From DATKCJ01 sp035513275 (GTDB lineage: Bacteria; Verrucomicrobiota; Verrucomicrobiia; Opitutales; Opitutaceae): a stretch of 14,272 nucleotides of DNA. Below the pieces are notes generated by a model. It had not been told where the DNA came from. It did not search any database and worked only from the letters and a program-made list of their open reading frames with translations. This document shows positions 6,500 to 13,545 of the stretch, one piece after another. The number at the start of each line of letters is the position of its first letter. Position 1 is the first letter of the stretch. Both the position numbers and the translations under genes were made by a program. The stretch is from positions 1 through 14,272 of the forward strand of contig DATKCJ010000258.1 of NCBI GenBank assembly GCA_035513275.1. The letters run 5' to 3'.

Positions 6500-8182
6500 T
6501 CACTCCAAGCCCGAGACCACTATGTCGCCCGGGTGGGCGACCGTGAATTTCACCGTCAACTCGCGCTTCTCGCCTGGCTTGAGGTCGAGGGTCCACTTCA
6601 GTGCGCCCTCGTCGGTCGGCTTCACTTCCTTCGCATCGGGGGAAATCAGCTTCACGACGATCTTCTCATTGCGCGAAAGCGGCACCTGGTCCGTGACGAC
6701 GATTTTCTCGGCGGTCTTCTTGTTGTTTTGGACGGTGATCAGGAACTCGTAGGTGATTCGTTTTCCGGAGCCGGTGATGCCGGTGTCCTCCGTGAATTTC
6801 TGCACGCGCTTGTGCTTGATCGAGATGCCTTCGTCGACACCGAGCGCGAGGTCGAACTTCTCGCCGGGCATCACCGTGCGAATGCCGCTCGTCGCGACAA
6901 ACGTGCCGTCGAGAAACACATTCATCGCGCCGGCAAGCAGCGGAAACTCGGAGCTGTTCTCAACCTTCGACGTGAGAAACGCGGCCGCGTGGCGCTTTGG
7001 GGCCGTGACGTATTCCGGCGGTGCCGCAAGCGAGATGGAAGTGACAGGCACCTTTTGCGGCGAGTTGTCGCTCAGGATTGTGGAAGTGACTTCGATCTTG
7101 AAGGCCGCGCTTGTTGCGGTGGCTTCGATCGTGGCGGCAAGGAAACCTGTTTCAACTGGCGGAGGAGGAGGTGAGTCACCAAATACTTCTCCAGTTTCGC
7201 GCACACCACCGAGCCTGTTTTGCGCGTAGTATCCAACGTTGTTGGCTATCGACCTTTCGAACGATGACAAGACCACCGTCTCGTCGGCAGGCTCCATCAG
7301 CCGCGGCACCCACACATCGAGCTGCCACGCTGTCAGCACCGGCGCAGCGCCGCCGAGCGAAGGACGTGCAGTCGACAGAGTGAGCGCGACGTCCTTCCAA
7401 TCCTCGCCCGTGCTTTGTCGCACGATTCCGAAATAATCGAGCCGCACCTTGCGCTCAGCGCTCGAGTCTCGCGCGTCGTAGCTCGGCACCCACGAAGCGT
7501 CGGGTACTGCGTATGAAAGTGACACGTCGAGCGTGCCCACCTGCGTCGAAGCTACGCGAACAGTCACCGTCTTGAACGCCTTCCGGCCGCCACCGCTCAA
7601 TTCCTTCAACTGGTTCTGGACCGTGGCGAACCGGTTGGCCAGTTCCATGCGCTCTTCATCGAGGGTCGCGCGGTCCGCGGAGATCTTCGCCCGCTGTTCC
7701 GTGAGGTAGGCGAGCGACGTTGTGAACTGCTCCAGTTCGGGTCGGGGCACATCCTTGGCGGGCGGTGCGAAGAGTGCGGCCTCCATCTTTTCCAGCATTG
7801 CCGACCGGGCAGCCTGCAGGCCCGCTACATCGTTGATGCCTCGCATCTCCTTCTGGAGGGACTTCAGATGGTCCTCGATTTCCTTCACGCGCGCGTCCGG
7901 CGTGTGGTCGACGAAGGTCTGCTTCGCGCTCACGTCGAGAATCGTCGCCGGCGCGGTGCCCGAGCCGCTCACCTGGAGCGACTGTTCGTTGAGCGACTGT
8001 GGCAGGTTGGCGAACTCCAGTTCGCTCGTGCCTTCGGCGAGTGAGACCGACGCGGTGCGGGTGACGACGGCACGGTCCTGGTAGACCGTGACCGCGGAGA
8101 TCTTCGAATCAACCGGAACACCGACTGCGTGAACGGCTGCGCTCAGCAGGCCGGCAAACACAAGAATGCGCATGGTTTTCAT
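6500..8182 (-). CDS. Secreted MuiA-like protein (DUF4140 + coiled coil + DUF4139)
   Basis: This 560-residue protein starts with a signal peptide (cleavage probably near residue 20, after AAVHA). DUF4140 spans about residues 27-125 (SKISAVTVYQDRAVVTR, NLPQSLNEQSLQV). A charged coiled coil lies near 95-195. DUF4139 fills the rest, with its marks YAVPDASWVPSYDAR (224-238) and TGEDWKDVALTLSTARP (258-274). It belongs to the mucoidy-inhibitor MuiA family; the molecular role is unknown, and MuiA was named for suppressing mucoid exopolysaccharide. A segment at about 301-336 is unusual for the family and resembles the N-terminal signature of Opitutaceae TonB-dependent receptors; a proline run follows. 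ATG 8182 is taken as the start; ATG 8173 (MRILVFAG) is a credible alternative because TATAAA directly precedes the first ATG. The neighbours are sugar genes but no shared operator is seen here. Confidence 0.88.
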   Translation of the reverse strand: MKTMRILVFAGLLSAAVHAVGVPVDSKISAVTVYQDRAVVTRTASVSLAEGTSELEFANLPQSLNEQSLQVSGSGTAPATILDVSAKQTFVDHTPDARVKEIEDHLKSLQKEMRGINDVAGLQAARSAMLEKMEAALFAPPAKDVPRPELEQFTTSLAYLTEQRAKISADRATLDEERMELANRFATVQNQLKELSGGGRKAFKTVTVRVASTQVGTLDVSLSYAVPDASWVPSYDARDSSAERKVRLDYFGIVRQSTGEDWKDVALTLSTARPSLGGAAPVLTAWQLDVWVPRLMEPADETVVLSSFERSIANNVGYYAQNRLGGVRETGEVFGDSPPPPPVETGFLAATIEATATSAAFKIEVTSTILSDNSPQKVPVTSISLAAPPEYVTAPKRHAAAFLTSKVENSSEFPLLAGAMNVFLDGTFVATSGIRTVMPGEKFDLALGVDEGISIKHKRVQKFTEDTGITGSGKRITYEFLITVQNNKKTAEKIVVTDQVPLSRNEKIVVKLISPDAKEVKPTDEGALKWTLDLKPGEKRELTVKFTVAHPGDIVVSGLE

Positions 8183-8204
8183 TTATACGGATGAGACGAT
8201 GACT

Positions 8205-8254
8205 CGGATGTCGCGAATGCGATCCGCGCGATGGTCTCGCGAGAAAGACATCCG
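8205..8254. repeat. Foldback upstream of the MuiA-like gene
   Basis: CGGATGTC (8205-8212) pairs with GACATCCG (8247-8254). A perfect 10-bp palindrome TCTCGCGAGA (8235-8244) lies inside. It begins 23 bases before the gene's start codon, so it could be a binding site or a leader structure. No known regulator motif was recognised. Confidence 0.35.
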
Positions 8255-8450
8255 TCGACTCGTTCAGTGCAGGGTAGCACGATCGTGACGGTTCAGGACG
8301 TCCCGGACGCTGAGGGGGCGCGGAACCGGAGTGCGTGCAATCGTGGATGCAGGGACTCGGCCAGCAAGGAAACAATTCGGCGTCTGGCTCGCAGGCACGC
8401 GAATGAACCCGAGGTGATAAGTGCGTGAAGAGTCGATGTCGAAGTCACCC
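8255..8450. other. Intergenic stretch with no recognisable gene
   Basis: This part of the 420-base gap between the GH39 gene and the MuiA-like gene contains only short open frames on both strands, none with a family motif, a convincing start or a codon pattern like the neighbours. No promoter, tRNA or structured RNA was recognised. Confidence 0.4.
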
Positions 8451-8476
8451 GGAATCGCCCGCAAGCAGGAGATTCC
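8451..8476. repeat. Degenerate REP-like unit
   Basis: GGAATC (8451-8456) pairs with GATTCC (8471-8476). The 14-base phrase AATCGCCCGCAAGC (8453-8466) recurs exactly at 8537-8550 within the intact unit nearby. The GTAGG head seen in the other units is not preserved, so this looks like an eroded copy. Confidence 0.5.
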
Positions 8477-8479
8477 GAT

Positions 8480-8528
8480 GTAGGTTGCGCGCTTGCGCGC
8501 AACGTGGCGCGACGAGCGCGCCACCTAC
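8480..8528. repeat. Inverted pair of REP units (REPIN-like)
   Basis: The plus strand reads GTAGG followed by the hairpin TTGCGCGC-TT-GCGCGCAA (8485-8502). The minus strand reads GTAGG followed by TGGCGCG-CTCGT-CGCGCCA. The two units face each other, so GTAGG (8480-8484) can also pair with CCTAC (8524-8528), giving a three-way-junction shape. A GTAG tetranucleotide 5' of a hairpin is the hallmark of REP elements moved by TnpA-REP (RAYT) enzymes. No such enzyme is in the window. Confidence 0.72.
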
Positions 8529-8536
8529 ACCAAACC

Positions 8537-8560
8537 AATCGCCCGCAAGCGGGCTCCTAC
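8537..8560 (-). repeat. Single REP unit with GTAGG head
   Basis: On the minus strand GTAGGA is followed by the perfect hairpin GCCCGC-TT-GCGGGC (8554-8541) and GATT. It carries the same GTAGG head as the inverted pair at 8480-8528, though the stem sequence differs. It lies 43 bases beyond the GH39 stop codon and could also protect or end that operon's transcript. Confidence 0.65.
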
Positions 8561-8602
8561 CTAAGAGCTCGTCGATTGCACGCCGGTTGCGTGTCGTCGC
8601 CG

Positions 8603-10285
8603 TCACTCCGCCCATTCGAGCACGAGTAGCGACACGCCTTGGCGGGGCAGCGTGAAGTCGAGCGCGGCGGAGCCTTCAGTAATCGTCACGGTCGCGGGTT
8701 CGCCGGTGAGCGGAGTGAGCGCGCTGACCTTCTCGAGGGTCGCGTATTGCTGCTCATTGGGCGCGACGGGTGAGCCCATCCGAAGCCACTCGGCGTAGGC
8801 GTTGCTGTGATTCTGATCGATCCGGTAGTGGGTGAGCTTCGCCGCCGCTTGCGACGCGGGAAGTCCGCCGACGGAGAGCGACACCGCTGCATCGGGACCG
8901 GCCACGTCGTCGTCGTGGTAATGCCAGACCATCACTGCGATTCTTCCGGGCGCGCGACTCGAGAGGACGCCGACGTCGGGTTCGCCTCGGACTCCGTCCG
9001 CGGTGATCGCCTCGAGCGGCACCTGTGCGCTGCTGGTTGCGCCGATGCGCTCTGGGCCCATGAGCGAATACATCCGAAACACATTGAGCACGGGCATCGC
9101 CAGCCCATTGCTCGCGACCTGACGGAATCCGGCGAAGTAAGGTTGATCCTCGAACGTGAACGCCCACGTGACCGCGCCTTCGAGGTTGATGTCGAACATG
9201 TCGGCGAGGTCGTGCTTCCGCGCGAAGACTGCGGCGGTGTAACTCGAATACATCGTGCCGTTGCGGTAGGCATTCTGCGGACCCTGGCACGCGGCGCAGC
9301 CCTCGGGGTCGGACTCGCCGATGATGACCGGCTTGCCTTTCAGCTCCGGGTAGGAGGCGAAAGTCGCGAATGCGGTCTCGATGGTCTTGAGCTGCCTGTT
9401 GATGCCCATGCGCACATGGCCGTCGACCACTGTCGGCGAGCCCTTCGCGTGGAATGCGACGAAGTCGAGCGGTGTGCCGCGCTCGCCGGTGGCGAAGTTC
9501 GTGCCCCGCAGGGCGTGGTCGAGAAACTCGATCATGAACTGTCCGCCGGATCCGGCTGTGTGCGGTCCGCCGACGCGCGCGGTGGGCAGCGCGCGCCGCA
9601 CGCCGGCCATCGCGTAGTCGTGCAGCTTGAGAAACTCCTGGATGCTGCCGCCCCAATAGCCGTTGGGTTGGTTGTTCGCCTCGTTCCAGGTTTCCCACCA
9701 CCACGTGTTCACCTCGTCAGCGCCGTATTTTTCCACGGAGTGCTTCGCCCACTGGTAGGCGAGTTCGCCCCACTTCGCGTAATCCTTCGGCGGTTTGGTC
9801 CACCCGGTGTAGATCCTTTCGTAAGGAAGCCCCGGCCTCCACTCGTGGCGGTAGGGATGAGGTTCCGACGACATCGCCTCGGGCATGAAACCGATCTGCA
9901 CGAGCGGCCGCACGCCGCGCGCGAGGTAGCTCTCGAAGATGCGGTCGATGCCGCGGAAATCGTAGACGGGATTGCCGGCCGCGTCCTCGGTGTAGGCATT
10001 GGTCGATCCCCACTTCAATGCAGGCGTACCGTCGCCGGTGTTGAGCAGGTTGTGCGCGCGGAAATACATCTCGCGTGGCGCGAGCTCGCCGAGCTGACCG
10101 AGGAGTTTTTGGCCGTCCTTCATCGTCGCGTAGTTCGGCTCGTCCGCGCCGAAGTAACGCCAGAACCGGCGCAGCGGGCCGGTGGATTGCGAGGCATCGA
10201 CGGCGACTTGAACTGGAAAGGACTCCGCGCCGCCGGCGGCGGCAACGGCGGTGAACGCAAGCGCGAGCGTGAGTGCAGTCTTCAT
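8603..10285 (-). CDS. Secreted GH39-family glycoside hydrolase (beta-xylosidase-like)
   Basis: ATG 10285 gives 560 residues with a signal peptide (MKTALTLALAFTAVAAAGG). The body fits GH39: an N-terminal barrel with RRFWRYFGADEPNY, then the acid/base block ETWNEANN with Glu202, and the nucleophile block VIIGESDPEG with Glu324. The distance between them (122 residues) is close to that in characterised XynB enzymes. A C-terminal beta domain completes the protein. GH39 includes beta-xylosidases and some enzymes acting on other sugars, so the substrate is open. The usual NEP motif is NEA here. The frame extends upstream of 10285 without a stop, but that part lies inside the esterase gene and lacks family sequence. 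The start overlaps the stop of the upstream esterase gene as ATGA, indicating coupled translation in one operon. Confidence 0.87.
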   Translation of the reverse strand: MKTALTLALAFTAVAAAGGAESFPVQVAVDASQSTGPLRRFWRYFGADEPNYATMKDGQKLLGQLGELAPREMYFRAHNLLNTGDGTPALKWGSTNAYTEDAAGNPVYDFRGIDRIFESYLARGVRPLVQIGFMPEAMSSEPHPYRHEWRPGLPYERIYTGWTKPPKDYAKWGELAYQWAKHSVEKYGADEVNTWWWETWNEANNQPNGYWGGSIQEFLKLHDYAMAGVRRALPTARVGGPHTAGSGGQFMIEFLDHALRGTNFATGERGTPLDFVAFHAKGSPTVVDGHVRMGINRQLKTIETAFATFASYPELKGKPVIIGESDPEGCAACQGPQNAYRNGTMYSSYTAAVFARKHDLADMFDINLEGAVTWAFTFEDQPYFAGFRQVASNGLAMPVLNVFRMYSLMGPERIGATSSAQVPLEAITADGVRGEPDVGVLSSRAPGRIAVMVWHYHDDDVAGPDAAVSLSVGGLPASQAAAKLTHYRIDQNHSNAYAEWLRMGSPVAPNEQQYATLEKVSALTPLTGEPATVTITEGSAALDFTLPRQGVSLLVLEWAE

Positions 10286-11559
10286 GGTGAGGCGGGGCGA
10301 TTGGCAGGGCCGGGTGATTGCTGGAGATAGGCGGGAGGCGGCTCGGGGTGGGAGGGATCCATGTCGAAGTAGTCGTCGACGACGAACTCTGCGAGTTCGG
10401 GCACGCCGGCCTTGATGCCGCGCACGATGTTTTTCGCGAGCAGGTAGCCACCGTAGCCGCTGAGATGCGTTTGGTCGTCGAATGCCGCACCGACATCGTC
10501 GCCAAGCGCAGTCCACATCTGCTTGCTCATCGCCCACTGGTCGATGAGCGGCACGTCGTGCTCTCCGGCGAATTCGCGCATCGCGCGCGCCCACGGACCG
10601 ACAGTGTCGCCATTCGCACGGCGCTCCATCGGCGTGACGAGCACGAGCGTCGCGCCGCGGCGCTGCGTCTCGGCAAGGAAGACACTTAGGTAGGCCTTGA
10701 AGCTCGTCGCGGGCTCGGTGTAGCTCTGCGGCCACTGCGGCTTCGAGTCGTTGTGTCCGAACTGCACGAGGAAGAAGTCGCCCGCCTTCATCTGGCTGAG
10801 GACCTTGTCGAAGCGATAGCCGGTGATGAAGCTCTTGCTCGTCTCGCCGCCCTCTGCGCTGTTGCACACGACAATGCCCGGCTTGAGAAACTGACAAAGC
10901 TGCGCCGGCCAGTTGCCGCCGGGTCCACGACGCGGATCGGCGACAGTGGAGTCGCCGGCGACGAACAGCGTCGGCACCGCGTCGTCCTTCACGATCTCGA
11001 CCGCGGCGACGCGCGGTCGCGGCCCGTTGAACTCGATCGTGAGCTTCTCATCCCACGCGCGCGACTCGGCCTCGCCGGCAAGAAACATATGAACGATCGA
11101 TCCGCCGGGCGCGTTCATCGGCGGAGGCGGGAGCTGCGGACGCCGCACGTTCGCTTGGAACCTGCGCGTCACGTATTCGCCACGCGCCGTGCGGACGCCA
11201 ACCGCCATGATGCGGCCGGTTTCGGTGCGGATTGTCGTGTCGGATTCGTCGTTGAGATCACCGACCGTGACCGTGACGCGATAATTCCCCTCGGGCACGG
11301 CGGCTGAAAAGAAGAACGGCATGTCTCCACCGGGCCGCGTGTCGAGATCGAAGCCATGGCCGCGCTCGACAGAGTAGGCGTTGTCTGCGCGCACAGATGT
11401 GAATCCGCTCGCGGCCGCACCCGGTCGAAAATCAAAACGGAGCTCCACGTGCACCGGCTCCGGTGGCGGCAACGGTTTGTCCTCGGCGCGTTGCGCAAGC
11501 ACCGGGACTGCGCACGCAAGCGCGAGCGCAATCCCAAACGACTCAAGGGGGAGCTTCAT
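10282..11559 (-). CDS. Secreted SGNH esterase, rhamnogalacturonan acetylesterase-like (CE12 type)
   Basis: ATG 11559 gives 425 residues with a signal peptide ending near VPVLA. Residues about 35-180 form a beta-sandwich-like domain (VELRFDFRPG, GFDLDTRPGG, VPEGNYRVTVTVGD) often found ahead of these esterases. The SGNH domain follows: FVAGDSTVAD with Ser204, the NSAEGGETS glycine block, QFGHND with Asn270, and DQTHLS with Asp362 and His365. All four catalytic blocks are present, so the enzyme should be active, removing acetyl groups from a plant polysaccharide, most likely pectic. The frame is open well upstream of 11559, but that stretch is out of frame inside the GH97 gene and has no family features. 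It lies 29 bases after the GH97 stop, and its own stop overlaps the GH39 start. Confidence 0.88.
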   Translation of the reverse strand: MKLPLESFGIALALACAVPVLAQRAEDKPLPPPEPVHVELRFDFRPGAAASGFTSVRADNAYSVERGHGFDLDTRPGGDMPFFFSAAVPEGNYRVTVTVGDLNDESDTTIRTETGRIMAVGVRTARGEYVTRRFQANVRRPQLPPPPMNAPGGSIVHMFLAGEAESRAWDEKLTIEFNGPRPRVAAVEIVKDDAVPTLFVAGDSTVADPRRGPGGNWPAQLCQFLKPGIVVCNSAEGGETSKSFITGYRFDKVLSQMKAGDFFLVQFGHNDSKPQWPQSYTEPATSFKAYLSVFLAETQRRGATLVLVTPMERRANGDTVGPWARAMREFAGEHDVPLIDQWAMSKQMWTALGDDVGAAFDDQTHLSGYGGYLLAKNIVRGIKAGVPELAEFVVDDYFDMDPSHPEPPPAYLQQSPGPANRPASP

Positions 11560-11588
11560 CGGAGGGGAGACCGGACGGCGCGGTCGGG

Positions 11589-13514
11589 TCACTTGTCGAC
11601 GACGAGCACGAATCCGCCGCGAGGCTTCATGGTGAGCGGAAGTTTCCAGCCGGCCGGAACCTTCACAGTCGTGCGCGCGAAAAGTTCGGTGTCGCCGTCG
11701 GTGATGAGCGTGCACGATGCGCCTTGTGGCAGGAACGAGACGTCGAGCGAAAGCGCCACCGGCTCGCCTGTGCCGTTGATTCCGGCGATGTGCCAGCGGC
11801 CGTCGCCAAGGCGCGCCATCACGACGTGCTTCCCAGGATAGCCGTCCAAGAACCGCACGTCGTCCCACACGCTTGGGACGTCGCGCATGAACTCGCGCAC
11901 ATAGTCCGGCATCTTTGCCATGCCCGCCGGCGTTTCCGCGAAGTGCTGGATGCCCGAGGTGAACACCACGGCGAGCGCGAGCTCGAACGCGCTGGTGGTG
12001 CGGCGCTCGATGTTCGGAATGCCTTCCATCGCCACCGGCGTGAAGTCCATCGGATCGAAAACATTTCGCGTAAACGGCAGCATCGTGGCGTGCGCCGGCT
12101 CCTCGTCGGCGTTGCGCTGCTCGAAAGTGATAAACTCCATCCCCTTGATCGACTCCATCGTCATCAGGTTTGGATAGGTGCGCTGCCAGCCGCGCGGGAT
12201 CGTGGCCCCGTGGAAGTTCATCGAGATGCCATACGGCGCGGCCTCCTCGATGAGATCGAGATACTGCTGGATCACCGGTTGGCCGTCGCCTCCAAAGAAG
12301 TCGACTTTGAGTCCCTTGATGCCAATCGACTTGAGCCACGCGAATTCCTTCGCGCGAATCTCCTGGGTGAGCAGGCGGTTCTTCGGAGTCTGCGGCGCGT
12401 CATTCCATCCGCCGTTCGAGTTATACCAGAGCAAGAGCCCGACGCCCTTTGTGCGCGCATATTCCGAGAGTTGTGCGACTCGTTCGTCGCCTATTTGCAC
12501 ATCCCAAAGCGCGTCCACGAGGCAATACTCCCAGCCCATGTCCGCTGCGTAGTCGATGAACTCTTTCTGCACATCGAACACCGTCGCTTCGTCCTTGAGC
12601 AGCACCCAGCTCCACGACGACCTGCCCGGGACGATTTCCGGACCGGCCGGTGCAGCGGCTGCCGGCGCGAGGTCCACACCGAGCATCGACTCGGCGACGG
12701 TCTTCAAGTCGCCAATCGCAATCAATCGCCACGGTGTCGTCCAAGGAAGCGTAGAGGTTGGATTGGCAGGCCTGCCATGGATCGTCTCGCGCGGATCGGG
12801 AAATCCGATCGAGTACTCGCCGTTGGGTGATTCGTGCCGGAGCCGCGCGCCGCAATAGGTGCGGTCCAGTCCGGTTTCAGAAACGAGCAGCCACGTGTCG
12901 CCGCTCTTGAACAGCGCGGGGAAAACCCAGCCCGCACCGAAGTTTGACGGCGTGCCCGCGGGAACTCCTTTCTCGTAGAATTCCTCGTAGGAAGGAAACG
13001 TGCGCATCCATCCCTCCTTCGCGATCGACATCGGCTGCAACCAGGCGAGCGTGCCTGGCAGGAAGTGAAACGAGCTGACCTCGTCGACCATGCTGCGCGG
13101 CTCTTCCGACATTTCCGGGAAACGGTAGCGAAACGCGACGCCGTCGTCGGAGACTTGGAAGATCACGTCCATCCGCGCACCGCCTGCGGTCGCGAGTTGA
13201 AACGTTTTCCGGTTTGCGCGGTAGGTGTTGTGGCGGCGCTTCGCGGTGAGAATCTCGTAGCGGTCCTCGACAGGCTCCGACTCCGACTCGCCGACGGAGG
13301 CGAGGCCGCGCGAGAAGTCAGCATCGTCGCGAACGAGTCCGAGACGCGACTGTTGCAGGATCGATTCGCCGTCGCGCTTCACCTGATAAACCGGCGCTCC
13401 CTCCTCGGTGAGTGCGAACTCAACGGACAGTTTCCCGTCGGGACTCGAGACGCTGCCCGCGTGCAGAGAGGTGAGGGACAGCACGATTGGTAGGAGGACC
13501 TTGGGTGATATCAT
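11589..13514 (-). CDS. Secreted GH97 glycoside hydrolase, retaining type (alpha-galactosidase-like)
   Basis: ATG 13514 (MISPKVLLPIVLSLTSLHAG) gives 641 residues with a signal peptide. The layout is that of GH97: an N-terminal beta-supersandwich (SSPDGKLSVEF, SDDGVAFRYRFPE), a catalytic barrel starting near GRSSWSWVLLKDE, and a C-terminal beta domain (WHIAGINGTGEPV). The block GLKVDFFGGD places Asp405 where retaining members carry the nucleophile; inverting alpha-glucosidases of the SusB kind use glutamates instead. The acid/base is probably Glu460 or Glu454 in MESIKGMEF. Retaining GH97 enzymes include alpha-galactosidases and beta-L-arabinopyranosidases, so either activity is possible. An earlier in-frame methionine (13595) would overlap the upstream gene and hide the signal peptide, so it is not used. 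The gene starts 31 bases after the PL22-like gene ends. Confidence 0.9.
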   Translation of the reverse strand: MISPKVLLPIVLSLTSLHAGSVSSPDGKLSVEFALTEEGAPVYQVKRDGESILQQSRLGLVRDDADFSRGLASVGESESEPVEDRYEILTAKRRHNTYRANRKTFQLATAGGARMDVIFQVSDDGVAFRYRFPEMSEEPRSMVDEVSSFHFLPGTLAWLQPMSIAKEGWMRTFPSYEEFYEKGVPAGTPSNFGAGWVFPALFKSGDTWLLVSETGLDRTYCGARLRHESPNGEYSIGFPDPRETIHGRPANPTSTLPWTTPWRLIAIGDLKTVAESMLGVDLAPAAAAPAGPEIVPGRSSWSWVLLKDEATVFDVQKEFIDYAADMGWEYCLVDALWDVQIGDERVAQLSEYARTKGVGLLLWYNSNGGWNDAPQTPKNRLLTQEIRAKEFAWLKSIGIKGLKVDFFGGDGQPVIQQYLDLIEEAAPYGISMNFHGATIPRGWQRTYPNLMTMESIKGMEFITFEQRNADEEPAHATMLPFTRNVFDPMDFTPVAMEGIPNIERRTTSAFELALAVVFTSGIQHFAETPAGMAKMPDYVREFMRDVPSVWDDVRFLDGYPGKHVVMARLGDGRWHIAGINGTGEPVALSLDVSFLPQGASCTLITDGDTELFARTTVKVPAGWKLPLTMKPRGGFVLVVDK

Positions 13515-13545
13515 GGGTATTTGCCTGACGGTTCGAGAATCTGCT

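Noticed and set aside
8264..8524. Minus-strand frame of 86 residues in the gap before the MuiA-like gene
   Set aside because: It runs through the REP hairpins, has no convincing start or family motif, and looks like chance coding in GC-rich DNA.
8807..10330. A 507-residue open frame on the plus strand
   Set aside because: It is antisense to the GH39 gene, which has clear catalytic motifs and a signal peptide. The plus-strand translation shows no recognisable domain.
10286..10897. N-terminal extension of the GH39 frame upstream of 10285
   Set aside because: It runs through the esterase gene in another frame and has no family sequence; the signal peptide starts at 10285.
11560..12339. N-terminal extension of the esterase frame upstream of 11559
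   Set aside because: It overlaps the GH97 coding sequence out of frame and would bury a clear signal peptide.
11463..12830. A 455-residue open frame on the plus strand
   Set aside because: It is antisense to the GH97 gene and the start of the esterase gene. The protein is arginine- and histidine-rich without motifs.
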